Assembly (NCBI GenBank): GCA_921293015.1
Contig: OV121087.1
Location: forward strand, 41,650,630-41,714,629
Length of the DNA: 64,000 nucleotides
From: Phorcus lineatus
Taxonomy: Eukaryota; Mollusca; Gastropoda; Trochida; Trochidae
Direction: 5' to 3'
Below, piece after piece: positions 1 to 12,497 of the stretch. A model generated the notes under the pieces. It was not told where the DNA came from. It saw nothing but the letters and a program-made list of their open reading frames with translations, and searched no databases. How positions within the stretch are numbered: position 1 is the first letter of the stretch; each line of letters starts with the position of its first letter. The translations under genes and the position numbers were made by a program.

Positions 1-356
1 GATCACTAACACAAATATTTCCTGTTGCGTTTGCAAAGATTTTCATTTTTATGCCCGTTTTACAATTTTGGATGAAACAGCTTATTGGTGTATGCCGTTT
101 CAGACCGATGAGCTACCAAATCAAGTGCAATCCCATCGCGAGTGCGAAACACCGGAAATTTAGTAATCGCAGCGCCGATACTTATGACAGACGCATTCTT
201 CATTGAGTTTTCCACCTTTATGTTATTTCTGTATTTGAAAAAGCGTAAGCTATTAACTATTTTCATTGGATATTCAGCTGGGAATTTTTATGTGTTCTTC
301 GTCACGGCCTTAGCGAAATGACGTGGTAAGGACTATCGCTCGCAAAGACATAATAT

Positions 357-381
357 TAGGGTAGGGTAGGGTAGGGTAGTT
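357..381 (+). repeat. Short (GGGTA)n tract
   Basis: Four tandem GGGTA units. This is a simple repeat and not the TTAGGG telomere unit. Confidence 0.8.
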
Positions 382-1405
382 TGAACTTCATTATTGAGGG
401 CTAGAATGCCTGCAGAGTTCTGAAAATTATTGCAAACGTCAGGGGAAAGATTTCTGTGAGTGGTGAACTATTTGTCCGGCATGCATTACAATTTGCCTTG
501 CAAAAATGAGACTATGACTTTAAACTCCATAATGACATCCCTTTTGACAGTTTGTCTAGATCATATGAAGAAAATAGCTATCTCTTGTTGAAATATAATA
601 CTTTGTTTTAGACAGATGTTTTCCAAAACTTATACGAATTATCTCTATTAGCAGAGAAGTTTGTAGAATGGAATTTGCTTTCGCCTTTGCTGAAATTTGT
701 TTACCCATGACGTGCAGGTGCAGATTTTATAACAAAACGTTGGAGTTCAGCGGCATATGGTTCCGCAAGATTGATGGTTTTAAAGACACTGTAGTAAGAT
801 TTCGTAGAAACTAAAAAATTCCTTATAAATAATAAAACATATGATCTGTCTTTTTAAAAGGCAATCTTTATTAAATGAGTTTTTAAGCGAATGTCCGATT
901 TTCAGTTAAGATATGCAAATCCATTTTTTTCTGCGCCAACGGTTAATCTAGGTAAGTAATGATTGTAAGTAATTTCACCTTTTGAAGATAATACATGTGG
1001 TATAAAATGAATTTTATTAGGGAAACTTTAAAGAATTTTTTTTCAATAAAACGTGCTCAAGTGAATGGAGGATGGATTTGTTGTCGCAAAGCTAATGAAA
1101 TTGAATTGTAAGAAAGGATTCATTCTCAAAGAAACAGATATGGGACGGGAACATATATGCAATGAAACTGTTAATCATGCAGGGTTAATTTTCCCTATTT
1201 AACATATGTTTATGCCAAGCGGAACGCCTCATTACTCAACCTACGTATACGTAGTCGTAAAAGCGAGTATCAAGCATACACTGTTGGCGGCCATTTACTG
1301 TGAAGACCTTTTAACCATGTAGGGAAGGGAATAGTTTGTGTAATTTCACCGAACATTAATTAAATCAAATCATGCCTTTCTTACTCTTGGTATATTGATC
1401 AACAG

Positions 1406-3554
1406 GGCTGCTGAAATACCACGTTATCTCAGGAACCCTGTACGCTGAAGGTTATCATCCAAGTCTTATTCACACATTTGAAGAAAAGGATAGGATTACC
1501 CTTCATCAAACATTTTCAAGTACGAATACTTGACTTTTTTTTTATCAAAATACAAACCGAGGAATATGTTAAACAAAGGTGGATGAAATGCCTTACAAAT
1601 TGTTATACAGTATGACATACCCAGTTAATCAAGCAAGTTATAAAGTTTTGGGAAATGATTTGAATCCATCACTTTCTCAAGCAAATACTTTGTCGGAGTA
1701 AAAGGTTAATATGCGTACATATCTTTTAATCATATGGGATATACTTAGCACGGAAGTTTCTGAAGGTTAATTTTTATTATCGTATATGATTTTTTAAAAT
1801 GTTAGAAAAGGAATCACACGTACAGCTTTTCCAGCCTTAGATTGTTATGCACGCAAAGGCTATACTTGATTCTCTGTACCCTTGTTCTGCTTCAAGCTCC
1901 AGTTGAGACAATGCATCAGCGTACGGAGAGGAAGTGGTCAGCATCCATTAGGGTATATTACCATATAGGTTTTTAATAACCATTTCATTCATATGATAAA
2001 GGTATTCATATGATACATTAAGCAGTATTGTTTAATCATTTTGAAGTATTGATTGTTCAAGCTACTATGATGCAAGGTATTTAGCCAATAATGTTTATAG
2101 TTTTCTGATTTAGATCCTATTGATATGTTTTTGTCAAACGAAATCATGTGAATAATAAATTGATGACCTTCACCAGGAAAATATCCGTACGTTTTTATGC
2201 GTCTTTGCCAGTCATTTCAAATGTGTACGCTTTGTTTTAATAAAGTGTTTCGCCGGATATGCCGTTTACCAATAAAACCAATTGGTATCCGACAATTGCA
2301 CCTGAAGTTGCGTGAGAACTTGTGAAAGAACTGAAAAAGTTTTTAAAAGTATTGAATGTTGTGATAATATTTTTGGTAATTAATTGCTTTTACCATGTTG
2401 TGTTTCACTTAGATGACATAAATTATGTAATTAGAGATAAGAATGGAAACGTTATCAACGATGGTCCATTCTGGCTGCCTCAAATAACTAAATGTATTTT
2501 ATTGTTGAAGTTCTTTGAATCTTGAGTACGCTATATAAACATTTATAAAGGTCTTTAAATGAATGTTTGCTGATTATGTCAAAAGGCCACTTGTATATTT
2601 TCGAATATTATATATGACGCATATATATGATAAATTAAAGTTGTTTATGAAAATGTGAATGGATTAATAAGTTCATCTTTGATAAAACAAAAAAAAGACC
2701 TAAAATAATTCTATCCTAATGGAGAAGTGTCGTACTTACATGTATATGTCCTTGTCTCTGTTTCTAGAGCACAGTATGTAGAATAATTATATTAACTGAA
2801 ACGAAATTGAAGGCGTTATATACAGCGTAATATCTTCACCAAATAATAACGGAAATAACCCCGCCAATTATAGTCATTACATTATGTTTGTCAGCGGTGT
2901 TATTTCATATGCATTTTTACGTATTCGTATATAGAAACTTACGTTGGAAAATTGTCCATAATCTTCTTGCAAAATCCCTGAAAAATAACCAAATTACTCA
3001 AATGCAAAGATCGTACTTTTCGGTATTACTTTAAGACATTTATAATCCTCTCACAAATTGCTAAGTATCAAACCGAGAAAATATTAAAAGAAACGGAAGT
3101 CAAATTGCATTATCAGATTATTATTCGTAATTTGTGGAATATGAATCAAAGATGTAACTCTTGTTGGCAGTTGTTTCTACTGTGATTTAAACATCTGGAT
3201 GTTTTTGGTGATCGTGGCTATGTAATCGAAGAGGGACTGGCATATAAGTTTTATATCCTGTTTTTAACAAGTCTTAGATTCGGCTCCATATTAGGGTTAT
3301 GACTCCAAAGAAAAATACATGTAGTATTTGGCTGTTCTAGATAAATTTCGAACTACATATTTCTTATAAAAAGCCTTCATTGAAATTGTTTTATGACAAT
3401 TTCATGACAATTTGCTTGTTATCTTACAGATATATTTACAGCTGACAGCGGGGTTATCGATAGAGTTGAACTCGGCGCAACAAATGGCTTGGTTCACACG
3501 ATCGACAATGTTCTTATTCCAAAGTCATTGTCGATGGAACTTTTGAATATCTGA
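1406..3554 (+). CDS. FAS1 (fasciclin) protein, gene A, 3' part only
   Basis: These are the last two exons of a fasciclin-domain gene whose 5' part lies outside the window. Exon 5 is 1406-1519 (acceptor ..aacag, donor GTACGA) and reads LLKYHVISGTLYAEGYH then HTFEEKD. Exon 6 is 3430-3554 (acceptor ..cttacag) and reads GATNGLVHTIDNVLIPKS, ending in TGA. Together they make the second half of a FAS1 domain: the KYHV segment, then the TNG-VH-ID-VL-P end that closes the fold. Exon lengths (114 and 125 bp) and phases equal or nearly equal those of exons 5 and 6 in the two genes downstream, so this is a third tandem paralogue. I saw no exon for the start of the domain in 1-1405. It is probably upstream of the window, but a fragment cannot be excluded. 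A possible AATAAA lies at 3777-3782. The role is presumed extracellular adhesion or matrix. Confidence 0.72.
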
Positions 3555-4456
3555 TTTCGAAAATAACAATTAAATCGTTGTTAATTGCCTTCAAAAAATT
3601 AGATTCATCAAACAAAATTCAATTTGGTGTGGTTTTTTTCAATTTGTCAACTATTTGTGGTCGTTCTATTGCTGATGACCATATTCGAAAAAGGGTAAAA
3701 TAATTGAAAGTTGTCCTCAGAATTTTTTAATTTGTTTTTGGAAATTAAGGTTTACTTTACTGTGCATCGTGGTTTTAATAAAACTTTTGTCATTGCTTAC
3801 AAAACTTTCAAAGGCACCCATTCAACATTTTGAAAGTAACGCAACTATTCTCACACCTGTAAATAAAAATGCAACGATTTCCTTGACTATTGAACAAAGG
3901 CTTCACAGAAAGGTAGATATGATTCATGTAATAATTTCGGATTGACCCAACGATTTTATTCTTACTTCTACGTATAAAATCGTACAGAATATCTGCGCAA
4001 CATTTTTAGCAGGCTCGGAATGTATTTTCACGGTTGTAAGGTTAACCTATATTGAAAGTTAAAATCAAATGTATTAAATTAAATGTATTAAATGATGTTT
4101 ACACTATATGCCACATAATCATATGGTTTGAGTTTGAATATTCGAGGTGGCGAGATGTTGGACCCAAATAAAATCATTCGCGAACAAATTATGTTCACAC
4201 TGAGCAGATCAGGATTAGCATTAGAAATTAATTTTTTTTTAAAAAGAAATCATATCTATTTATGAATATATATCGACTTTGAGCCAACACAACCATGTTA
4301 TGACGTGGATGGTTTATTATTAAATAATTCAATTCAATCACAAATATATATGTATATGATAACTATCATGTTCGTAGAGATTGTCACGTGGATTTCTTAT
4401 CTCCTAGCACCTATCCTTGTTTTAAACTCGGTCTAAAACAAGATCGGGAACATAGA

Positions 4457-7400
4457 ATGTCAATCATGAAGATTTTAATAATTTCAAGTGTTTTGGCTGC
4501 GGTCTCGTTTGGTCAATTCCGGCCCAATCACCAAGGATCTATCATCGATTATCTTCGCAGTCACAGATATACCACTTTGCTCCACTATCTTGACCAGACA
4601 GGACTTACAGCTTCTCTCAATGGAACTGGTCAGTCGATTCATGAATTCCTTTTTCAGATTAATTGTAGTGTGTTTTTTTTTATTAAAATGAGGCAAATAT
4701 GTTGTTATCATATTCTTTGGTCAGATCTAGATCAAACCTGCGACTCAATTTGATACCGTGCACAAATGCATGAAGGATCCTAAAGTTGAACCAAAATTAA
4801 TTCCTATATCTAGGTCATCAGAACAACGACATCGTTAAGAATATAGGTTATTGTGTATTAGCTCGTAGCGAATTTGAGTCTCAATTTGAGTCTCCTTCCC
4901 GTAAAGCAATTTCCACACAGGTATGCAATTGCTTTCTACTCTCGAATGCATATAATCTAAACACAGTGTGATTTTTTTAAAACCATATTTAGTAATTTAA
5001 TCTCACTTTTCATGTTGTTTTACAGCAAACATCTTTGACTCAATCATTTATGACTGTTGGCATCGTTCCCCCAAAATAACGTTTAAAACAAAAACACTTT
5101 TCCAAGAGAAAAGAAAAACACTTTTTTAAAAAAATGTTTTGTAACAGTCATTGATGTAGAAATGATTCAGGAATACATGCCATAAAACATTTTCATGTAC
5201 AGAGTAACTGCCTCACATGTCAAACAGATTTTATATAGTCATTCACGCTCTCATATACACCATTGTTAATTATCAAAAACATAACAGTGTACTTAAAAAA
5301 TTGATGACAAATACAAGCTCTTCAAGTTTAAATGGTCAAAATTACGTTCGTTGAAAGATTAATTAAATTGCCTCCGACAACATTAGTTAATGCCAATTGT
5401 AATCACTGAGGATTTTAGCACCTCATTACTTAACCCTATCACCCGTAGTCGTAGAGGATCCGTTTAAGAATCAAGCAAAATAACACAGGCAGTCTTCTTG
5501 ATGGGAGCACCTTTAAATAATTTGAGCTAGGGAAATGGTCCTGCAAAGCTGAACTAATCATGGCATATTTTATTTAAATCTTAGCAAATATAAACCCATT
5601 CTTTCAAGTAAGTAATAAACAATGGTTATTTAATGATATGTGTAACGATTGTTTTGGCTTATGATAACAAAAGAGGATACATATCTACAAGACATATCGT
5701 TTGTGTTCCTTTCCCACCCATTATTCAAATGGAAAGATCCTTATTGTCACCTTCATTTTAGGAAATTGTACGCTGTTTCTTCCAAGAAGTAGTTACAGTT
5801 TCCATGCATCAAACTCTCAAGTCATTGATGACACAGTACAAGCTCTTTTCAAGTTTAAATGGTCAAAATTACGTTCGTTTAAAGATTAATTTAATTAAAT
5901 TGCCTCCTACAACATTAGTTAATGCCGAATTTAATCAAACTTTTAATTTAAACACCCTATTACCAAAACCTTTCATCTGTAGTCGTAGAGAATCCGTTTG
6001 AGAATCAGGCAAAATAACCCAAGCAGTCTTCTTGATGGGAGCACCTTTTAATAATTTGAGCTAGGAAAATGATCCTGCAAAGCTTATCTCATAATGGTTC
6101 ATTTTATTTAAATCTTAGCAAATATAATCATGTTCTTTATGTACAGTAATAAACAATGGTTATTTAATGATATGAGTAACGATTATTTTGGCTAATGATC
6201 ACAAAGTAGGATACCTATATCAACGATACATATCGTTTGTGTTCCTTTCCCAGCCATTATTCAAATGAAAAGATACTTATTTGTCACCTTCATTTTAGGA
6301 AATTATACGCTGTTTCTTCCAAGAAGTTATTACAGTTTCCACGTGGACCCTTCCATCACGAATGACACTGCGAAGCTGACAGATCTCCTCAAGTACAACA
6401 TCGTCAGCGGAGTCCAGCGGCTGGAGGACTTCAACTACAATGAATACATGCTGGAGACCCTCCAGGGGAGTGACATCAGAGTCAACCACTACCTCTCAAC
6501 CAGGGTGGGTACTCTCCTTGATTGAATACAATATTCTTCAAAACGACATCAAAAGCTGTGTCGAAACGTCGCCTTCTCAGAATAAAGAAGTTGTCATCCA
6601 TATATTTGATTTTAATATTGCTTAAATATATCAATTAACTTTAGATAGTTAGCCTAAGATATTTAGGGTGTCACGTTAACGGTCTCCATATCATTCTCCT
6701 GAAATAAATCTTGATGCCATAATGAATAAAATTATGAATGATGCTTTGTTTCGTTAAGATCAATATTGCATAGGTTAAACCTAAGCTACCTGAAAGCTTA
6801 GAAATAGCTTAAGAAGGACACGTATGCCTATGGACCCAACTCTATTACTGTCTTTCTCTCTATTTATAAGCTATAAACGTCAATTGGATAATTGGAACTT
6901 TTTCGTCACATTGCCGTAATATGGTAATGTAGACTCAAAACTTGTCAATACACGTTTGGTGTAATTTTAAGGTAACAGCCCTGAATGGCAAGAGACTATA
7001 TTCTTCCAACCACATGGTGGCAAACGGAGTTATCCACCTTGTGTACGATCTACTGACTCCGCCTGCTGGGACCATTTTGGATATCCTAGCCATGAACTCC
7101 AGCCTCTCAACCCTCTACTCCGCAGTGCAGACTGTCAGTCTTGATACATTTCTACAAGGTAGACGGACATTTCGAGTTTGTGTTTGTATATTGCCTTAGC
7201 GGATTTATAACTTATCTGACACGTAATGCTCTATGAATTGATGGAATATTTACTAAGGTTGCCTATCAATTTGAAACTTTAACAGTTATTATCGGAAGGC
7301 AAGGGTTTCTGAGTACATTAATTAAAATCAAATTTCATTGCTTTTATACACTGATTCGCTCTGATTTCTTTTCGGCACGGTCATATGTTATGTTAGACAT

Positions 7401-10400
7401 AGTAAGAAAATCATCTCTCTCCGAATGGCTTTTGTTATAAATATTTTTAGTATTGCTTAGAAATAGTATCAGAAGGACAAATAAACCTATAGGTTCTATT
7501 CTATAGCTATACTTGTATAAAGTAAAACGTGGGGTCGTTACGATCATATATCTTCCAAGGCTATTTCTAAACTATACATGTCCCTTTACCTAAGATCTTC
7601 TGAAGTTAAACATCAATCACTCATATGTACTTGGCTTTACTTATCTTAGGATTACAGAATTGAATCCTTATAATTCATCTGGTGTATTCATCCATTAGTT
7701 ATCCGAGTTCATTGAAGATAGATGTCTCAGTCTTCTCTATTTCATTACAGATCAGAGCCCGATCACACTGTTTGCTCCAAGTAACGATGCTTTCAACAGG
7801 CTTGGCTCTGACAAGGTCAAATCCCTTCTTGCCAATCCAACTCTCCTCTCCGGTGTGTATCTTACTGGATTAAATATCGATCTTTACCCAAAGACATGAC
7901 TTAGATAAAATTGGATCTAAATGCGATTTATTTCATTGGCTGATCTTTTGAAAATTATGTGCCTGTATTGGATACTTTGGTTCAATCTAAAGATGTCTGG
8001 TTGATTTCAGTTAAAGAACTGTCTTTGACTCGATCAGATCTTTACTATTAATCGTTTCATGTGACGGACCTTTGATAATAATTTGTCTGTAGGTTCGGAT
8101 TCTTCGGTTTGATGTGGACGCTTGTATCAATGTTGTTGATTGTAATCAGTGTAAAGATCGACATCAATTTAATATCAACGTCTTCTTTTGGATATCTATA
8201 TAATAGCAAGAGTTCATGGGGAAACTAATTTGTTTTAATTGTACCTAAACACAATTCATGCTTCATGACATACTTCGTTATCTTAATAGTATTATGTTGA
8301 TAAGTTTCATACCGATCTTAACGATTAAATTTTGTGGTCATCATTTGTATTCGATTTCTTTGATTTGTTTTCATCAAGAAAATAAAAATTTGCGATAATA
8401 TTTGATAATCTGATCTCTAAGGAACATTTTCAATCAACACATGTTGATGTTTATTTTGTTTAGTCTGTATTATTTATGTTTTTGGTAAGTAAAAGTCCAT
8501 AAAATATCGAAAGTCCTTATATGTTTTGCCGCGACGCTGTTAACTCATATGCCTTGAATCCATGAAACCGACATGTGCACCAAGTTTTGTTTCTTTGATT
8601 CATTGATAAACAGGTGTTTGAATATGAAGTTTTGTATTTAAAAAAGCTCTATTTTATCACCGAGCTCATAAGGTTTTTCAGAATTGAACCTTTTCACGTA
8701 CTGTCAATCTTCTAAACACTACAAACTCTTTTCAGGTATACTGAAGTACCACGTAATTCCTGGAACCTTATACGCCGTCGGCTACCACAAGGAATACATG
8801 CACACCTTCGAAGAGAAAGATACTCTCAAGATAGGACGATACCTAAGTAGGTTTGATCCAATTTCTGTCTTCATTTTATTGCTTTTATGTAACATTCTTA
8901 TTTAGTAAACTGCGCCCATGGTGACATGTGTTTAGGTTTATATCCATGTTCAGCTCGACAACAGGCAATATTACTGGCTGAAATGGATCCGGACCGACTC
9001 CTCCGCATGGCAAAATTTGCGCGTGTGTAAATTTTCTTCTTTTAACTTTGCCGGGTTTTTTTTGTCACATATACGTGCAAGCTCTTTTGCGGTATTTGCC
9101 TGAGCCAGATATCACAATCAGTTACTTCCTTAAGGTCAATTCAAGAATGTAGGCACAATGCAGTATGGCTTAAGATAGCAAGAGATGAGATTGCCGTGAT
9201 TTATGATATGCAGGGGAACTTCTTTTCTTCAATGTGTGGTCAACTTGCTCCTGTCCTTGCGAGGAAACCATCCACACAGAATTGGTGTAATTCCTTCATT
9301 TAGTTCCAAACTTTGTTTAACCAAACACGTTCTTCGGGAACAAAATATTTCTTAACATACGACTTTAAAAACAACTACCATGCACGGTTTATATATCACC
9401 TCTTTTCCAAATGTAATCTAGCTGCAGATGCCGATGAAATTCATGTTTTTCCTGTCTCGTATGTCTGTAATAAGATAATGCTGGCTTTAAAACCATGGTC
9501 AGCTCACGAACCCACTGCTTTGAACAAGACACATAAAACATTTTCTTAAACAAGTATCATTCATATTGAGTAATTTCAACCTGCAATTGTTCTTCTTTGT
9601 ATGTGTTTTACATGATGTCGACTAGTGAAGACGAGCATTGGACAGAGATTAGATTTAAACATATTTTATTCCTATAGAAATGGATTAGGAACAAGTAATC
9701 CAACTTCAATACCTTATCCATGCTATGTACATTGGTAGTTTATATTTTGACAAACAGATGACAAGCAGATGGTAGTAAAAACAGAAAAGAGCTCTCAGCA
9801 GGACAAAATTGATGCTAAACTATTTCACTGTGTAAATCATATTAGGGATTTGACATAATGACAGGTCTGCACTTCCTTTTTATAGTTTTTGGTTCAATGA
9901 TATTCCTTATTGTTTACATTTGCGCTCTCAAGAGCAAATGAGTTTTCTCTCTGTCGGTTATACAAAGGGCATCTAATTAAATAATGATAGGTATTCTCAA
10001 CAAGATCACCACATACACGGTTAGGATCACTCTTTATTGCAACTTTGAATAAGACAAAGTTCTTGGTATAAATGGCGTGCATTGTAATTGTTTTAGAACC
10101 CACTTCCATGGACAGTAGCTCGTTCAGGTATAAAGGGGCCATTTCGTTTCTAAATCCGGACATCAAACACAATTTCCTTTTTCATCTAAGTTCTTCTAAA
10201 TCAAAACCCTTTTTATGATATATAAATCTATTTGACGTCTATGGAAGGACTCCATTAACTATTCTACCCGCTTGTAATCGTAATTGTTCTAATTTTCGTT
10301 CTTGATCAAGAGTACACCCACACCAGAGACTTCGCTAGCAGGTTCAAGATGAGGTCGAATGAAGATTAAAAGATGTAACAATTATAAGTTTCCTTCTCAT

Positions 10401-10626
10401 TGGGTTGAGGTCAGCTATCTTTTTAGTCTATTGATATGTTGAGCAATCTTTCACTTGAATTCATAATCAACATTCTTCTTACAAAATATGAACGCTTTCA
10501 GGTTCCTATGACGTCGAGAACGGCCACATTGCAAGGGCAGAGATCTCGGCAACCAATGGAGCAGTCCACATCATCGATGAAGTGTTAATCCCGCACTCGC
10601 TGGCTACTCAAGTCAAAGCGCTATAG
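4457..10626 (+). CDS. Secreted two-domain FAS1 (fasciclin) protein, gene B
   Basis: Six exons: 4457-4628, 6299-6504, 6972-7158, 7751-7852, 8736-8846 and 10502-10626 (TAG stop). They sum to 903 bp, or 300 aa, with every splice phase in agreement. The start could also be the ATG at 4466; both give a signal peptide (MKILIISSVLAAVSFG). Exons 1-3 make FAS1 domain 1 (IIDYLRSH, TLFLP, LLKYNIVSG, RVNHYLSTR, NGVIHLVYD). Exons 4-6 make domain 2 (PITLFAPSNDAFNRLG, ILKYHVIPGTLY, ATNGAVHIIDEVLIPHS). No transmembrane or GPI-type tail is visible, so a secreted matrix or adhesion protein of the TGFBI/periostin domain type is likely. This is known for the family; the exact role here is inference. Exon 2 has an odd start (LPRSYYSFHVD in place of the usual LFAPSN-like stretch), and a decayed copy of that start lies upstream at 5762. 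It sits between paralogues A and C on the same strand. Confidence 0.82.
5300..6345 (+). pseudogene. Tandem duplication with a decayed copy of gene B exon 2
   Basis: A unit of about 530 bp is repeated head to tail: roughly 5300-5835 and 5825-6345. The match covers the intron upstream of exon 2 and the first part of exon 2. The spurious copy starts at 5762 after a good acceptor (cattttag) and reads TLFLPRSSYSFH, nearly the same as exon 2 at 6299. It then runs into KFKWSKLRSFKD and a stop, so it cannot replace exon 2. Around 5301-5335 another remnant resembles the middle of exon 2 (gatgacaaatacaagctc against gatgacacagtacaagctc at about 5826). The segment has therefore probably been duplicated more than once. 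Splicing to 5762 would truncate the protein. Confidence 0.7.
9653..10172 (-). mobile_element. LINE (non-LTR retrotransposon) 3' fragment
   Basis: This lies in gene B intron 5 on the opposite strand. The minus strand has an open frame from 10172 to 9894 with the pattern CGDLVENTYHYLIRCPLYNR, the Cys/His region that follows the reverse transcriptase domain in many LINE proteins. The rest of the protein is not present, so it is a 5'-truncated copy. Its likely 3' end is near 9653, where the minus strand reads AATAAAATATGTTTAAAT. The same end recurs near 61650-61712. The clade (CR1/Jockey-like or another) cannot be fixed from this piece. Confidence 0.55.
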
Positions 10627-10984
10627 GAACATGAATGGCCACGTTCTATTAAATAGCAACTTATTTACTTATGATGTGATTTTTTGTCTTTTTTTTTTGA
10701 ATCAATTTCTTTAAAATTCAACCATTTTTTTTACGATTTTACATTTTTTATTCTAATTTAACACATTTGTCACTTTTGGAAAGCGGATAACAACTTAAAC
10801 CAAATTCATAGTGTGTACATAACTTGTTTTATGAGATACAGCATCAGGTTATAGTTTTTCGATATGTCAAAGAAATCAGACACTGACATTTCATTTGAGT
10901 TAATGTTGATGCCATACAGTATAACACCAATCATCTGTTGATTCTTTAAAATGTGACTTTTACACTATTGTCAATTATTTTGCA

Positions 10985-11530
10985 AAATCAGAGCTGGCTG
11001 GAATAGCTCTTGGGGTCTCTAAAGCATGCAAACCAGCCAACAACGATACGGTATTGAGTCATGTGATCTATTTGACATCTGAAAAAGAAGATAAGCATGG
11101 CCTCTGTGGCCCTAATCAAAAGGTCACCAAATCTAAAATCACATTCCCAAACAGCTAAGGCTAAGGCGTCTTGTAAACAATTTTGAAGATGTCTAGGCTA
11201 CTGGAGCTGAAAATAGATGAAAATAGATTTTCAAGGCGTGTCCTTTGTGGCCCTTATTACGGGTTAGAGGGTCACCAAATCTATAAATTCAAATCCCCAG
11301 AGCTGAGGAGTATGTACACAAGTTTCCAGCTTTCTAGGCCTTTTTCAACTGAAGAACAAAGTGAAATAAGGTTTGGCCATTGTAAATGGCTCATTAAACA
11401 AAGACTGTGCAAAAGTTCTTGAGTTAATGGTTTTAGAGAAGGAGTCGAAATAGCAACAGGTTGACATACGGACGGACGGACGGACGGACGGTAAACCGCC
11501 AAACACTGTGTCATGCAATAAGCCCATTTA
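10985..11530 (+). repeat. Interspersed repeat with a (CGGA)n core
   Basis: About 545 bp between FAS1 genes B and C. It contains the tetranucleotide run (CGGA)n at 11469-11492, and a phrase (gtggcccta/tta...ggtcaccaaatct) that occurs twice inside it, near 11108 and 11248. Its start (gctggaatagctcttggggtctct) matches a second copy at about 60967-61045 (ggctgtaatagcttatggggtcttt). Short elements with a tetranucleotide core and fixed flanks are known in molluscs (Pearl-like non-autonomous elements); assignment to that class is inference. The open frames inside it are chance. Confidence 0.5.
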
Positions 11531-12497
11531 AAATTGATCCTTCACACACATCGATTGAACGTTTAGAAACCAATAACGCAACATGAATTACAATAAGAAT
11601 AATGTTCACAAATATAGGCAAAGGAAAATATTGAATAAACTTTAAAAATTTAAGTTTCTCTTCGTAAATAATTTTTTATCTAGGCACAAGGAAGTGACGT
11701 TTTAGTTATTTGATATAACCAGTAAAACAGTAACTTTATAGAAAACCCTTATTAAACAACAATCGATCAAAAGAATGCGGGCACTGCCGCAAGGTATTAA
11801 ATACAAATAGAGACACGACTAAAGTTTTGAGTTGGAATAGGTCGCTATAACAAAACTACAACTATTGCCTGGCATGGAAATATGTTTGATGATTAAATTA
11901 ATAGAAACGATGTTGTGTCTCATTCTACGTCATTTGTTAAACTAAACCAGATACAGCTCACTTTTCATCTTCCATATACCATCTCACCCACTTCAAGCCT
12001 AAGCAGAGTGACTAATGTTCGTAATGTTTAATATGTTCAGTCTTTGATAGTTAACTATAAAACTTATATAAACTATATGACATTATGTTTTAGAGAGCTA
12101 ACATTAACCAAAGACCTCACACAGACAATAGAAAAAGTTACAAGATATAAGGAAGGCTTTTTTTCTTTCGTATTTTTTTATCAACAAAATGTAAAGTTTT
12201 ATGTTCCAAATTCAAATCGAGAATGCAACCTTGAAAACATTTATTAAGTGCAAACATACCCAATGAAATGTTAACTTGAATTATTTATACGTGTAAATTA
12301 AGGTGGGTTCAAGGCAAGTGCATGGAATAAGGGTATCTTTAATATCTGAATGTCAGCTTTCAAAATTCACATGGATCGAACCATTGTCACTGATAAGAAC
12401 ACAAAGTAGGTCAAACGTTCCAAAGCCATCTGCAATTCAAAATAACCGCTCCTACTAATTTTCCACACCAAATCTTTGGCCAGCGACAGGAGTGACA

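Noticed and set aside
357-381. Telomere-like repeat
   Set aside because: The unit is GGGTA, only four copies, and genes continue beyond it.
5701-5889. Separate FAS1 gene start or extra exon
   Set aside because: It is the decayed tandem copy of exon 2; using it truncates the protein.
9313-9549. 78-residue open frame in gene B intron 5
   Set aside because: No known motif and no splice sites; intronic chance frame.
11183-11527. Open frames on both strands
   Set aside because: They lie inside the (CGGA)n-core repeat and include its simple repeat.
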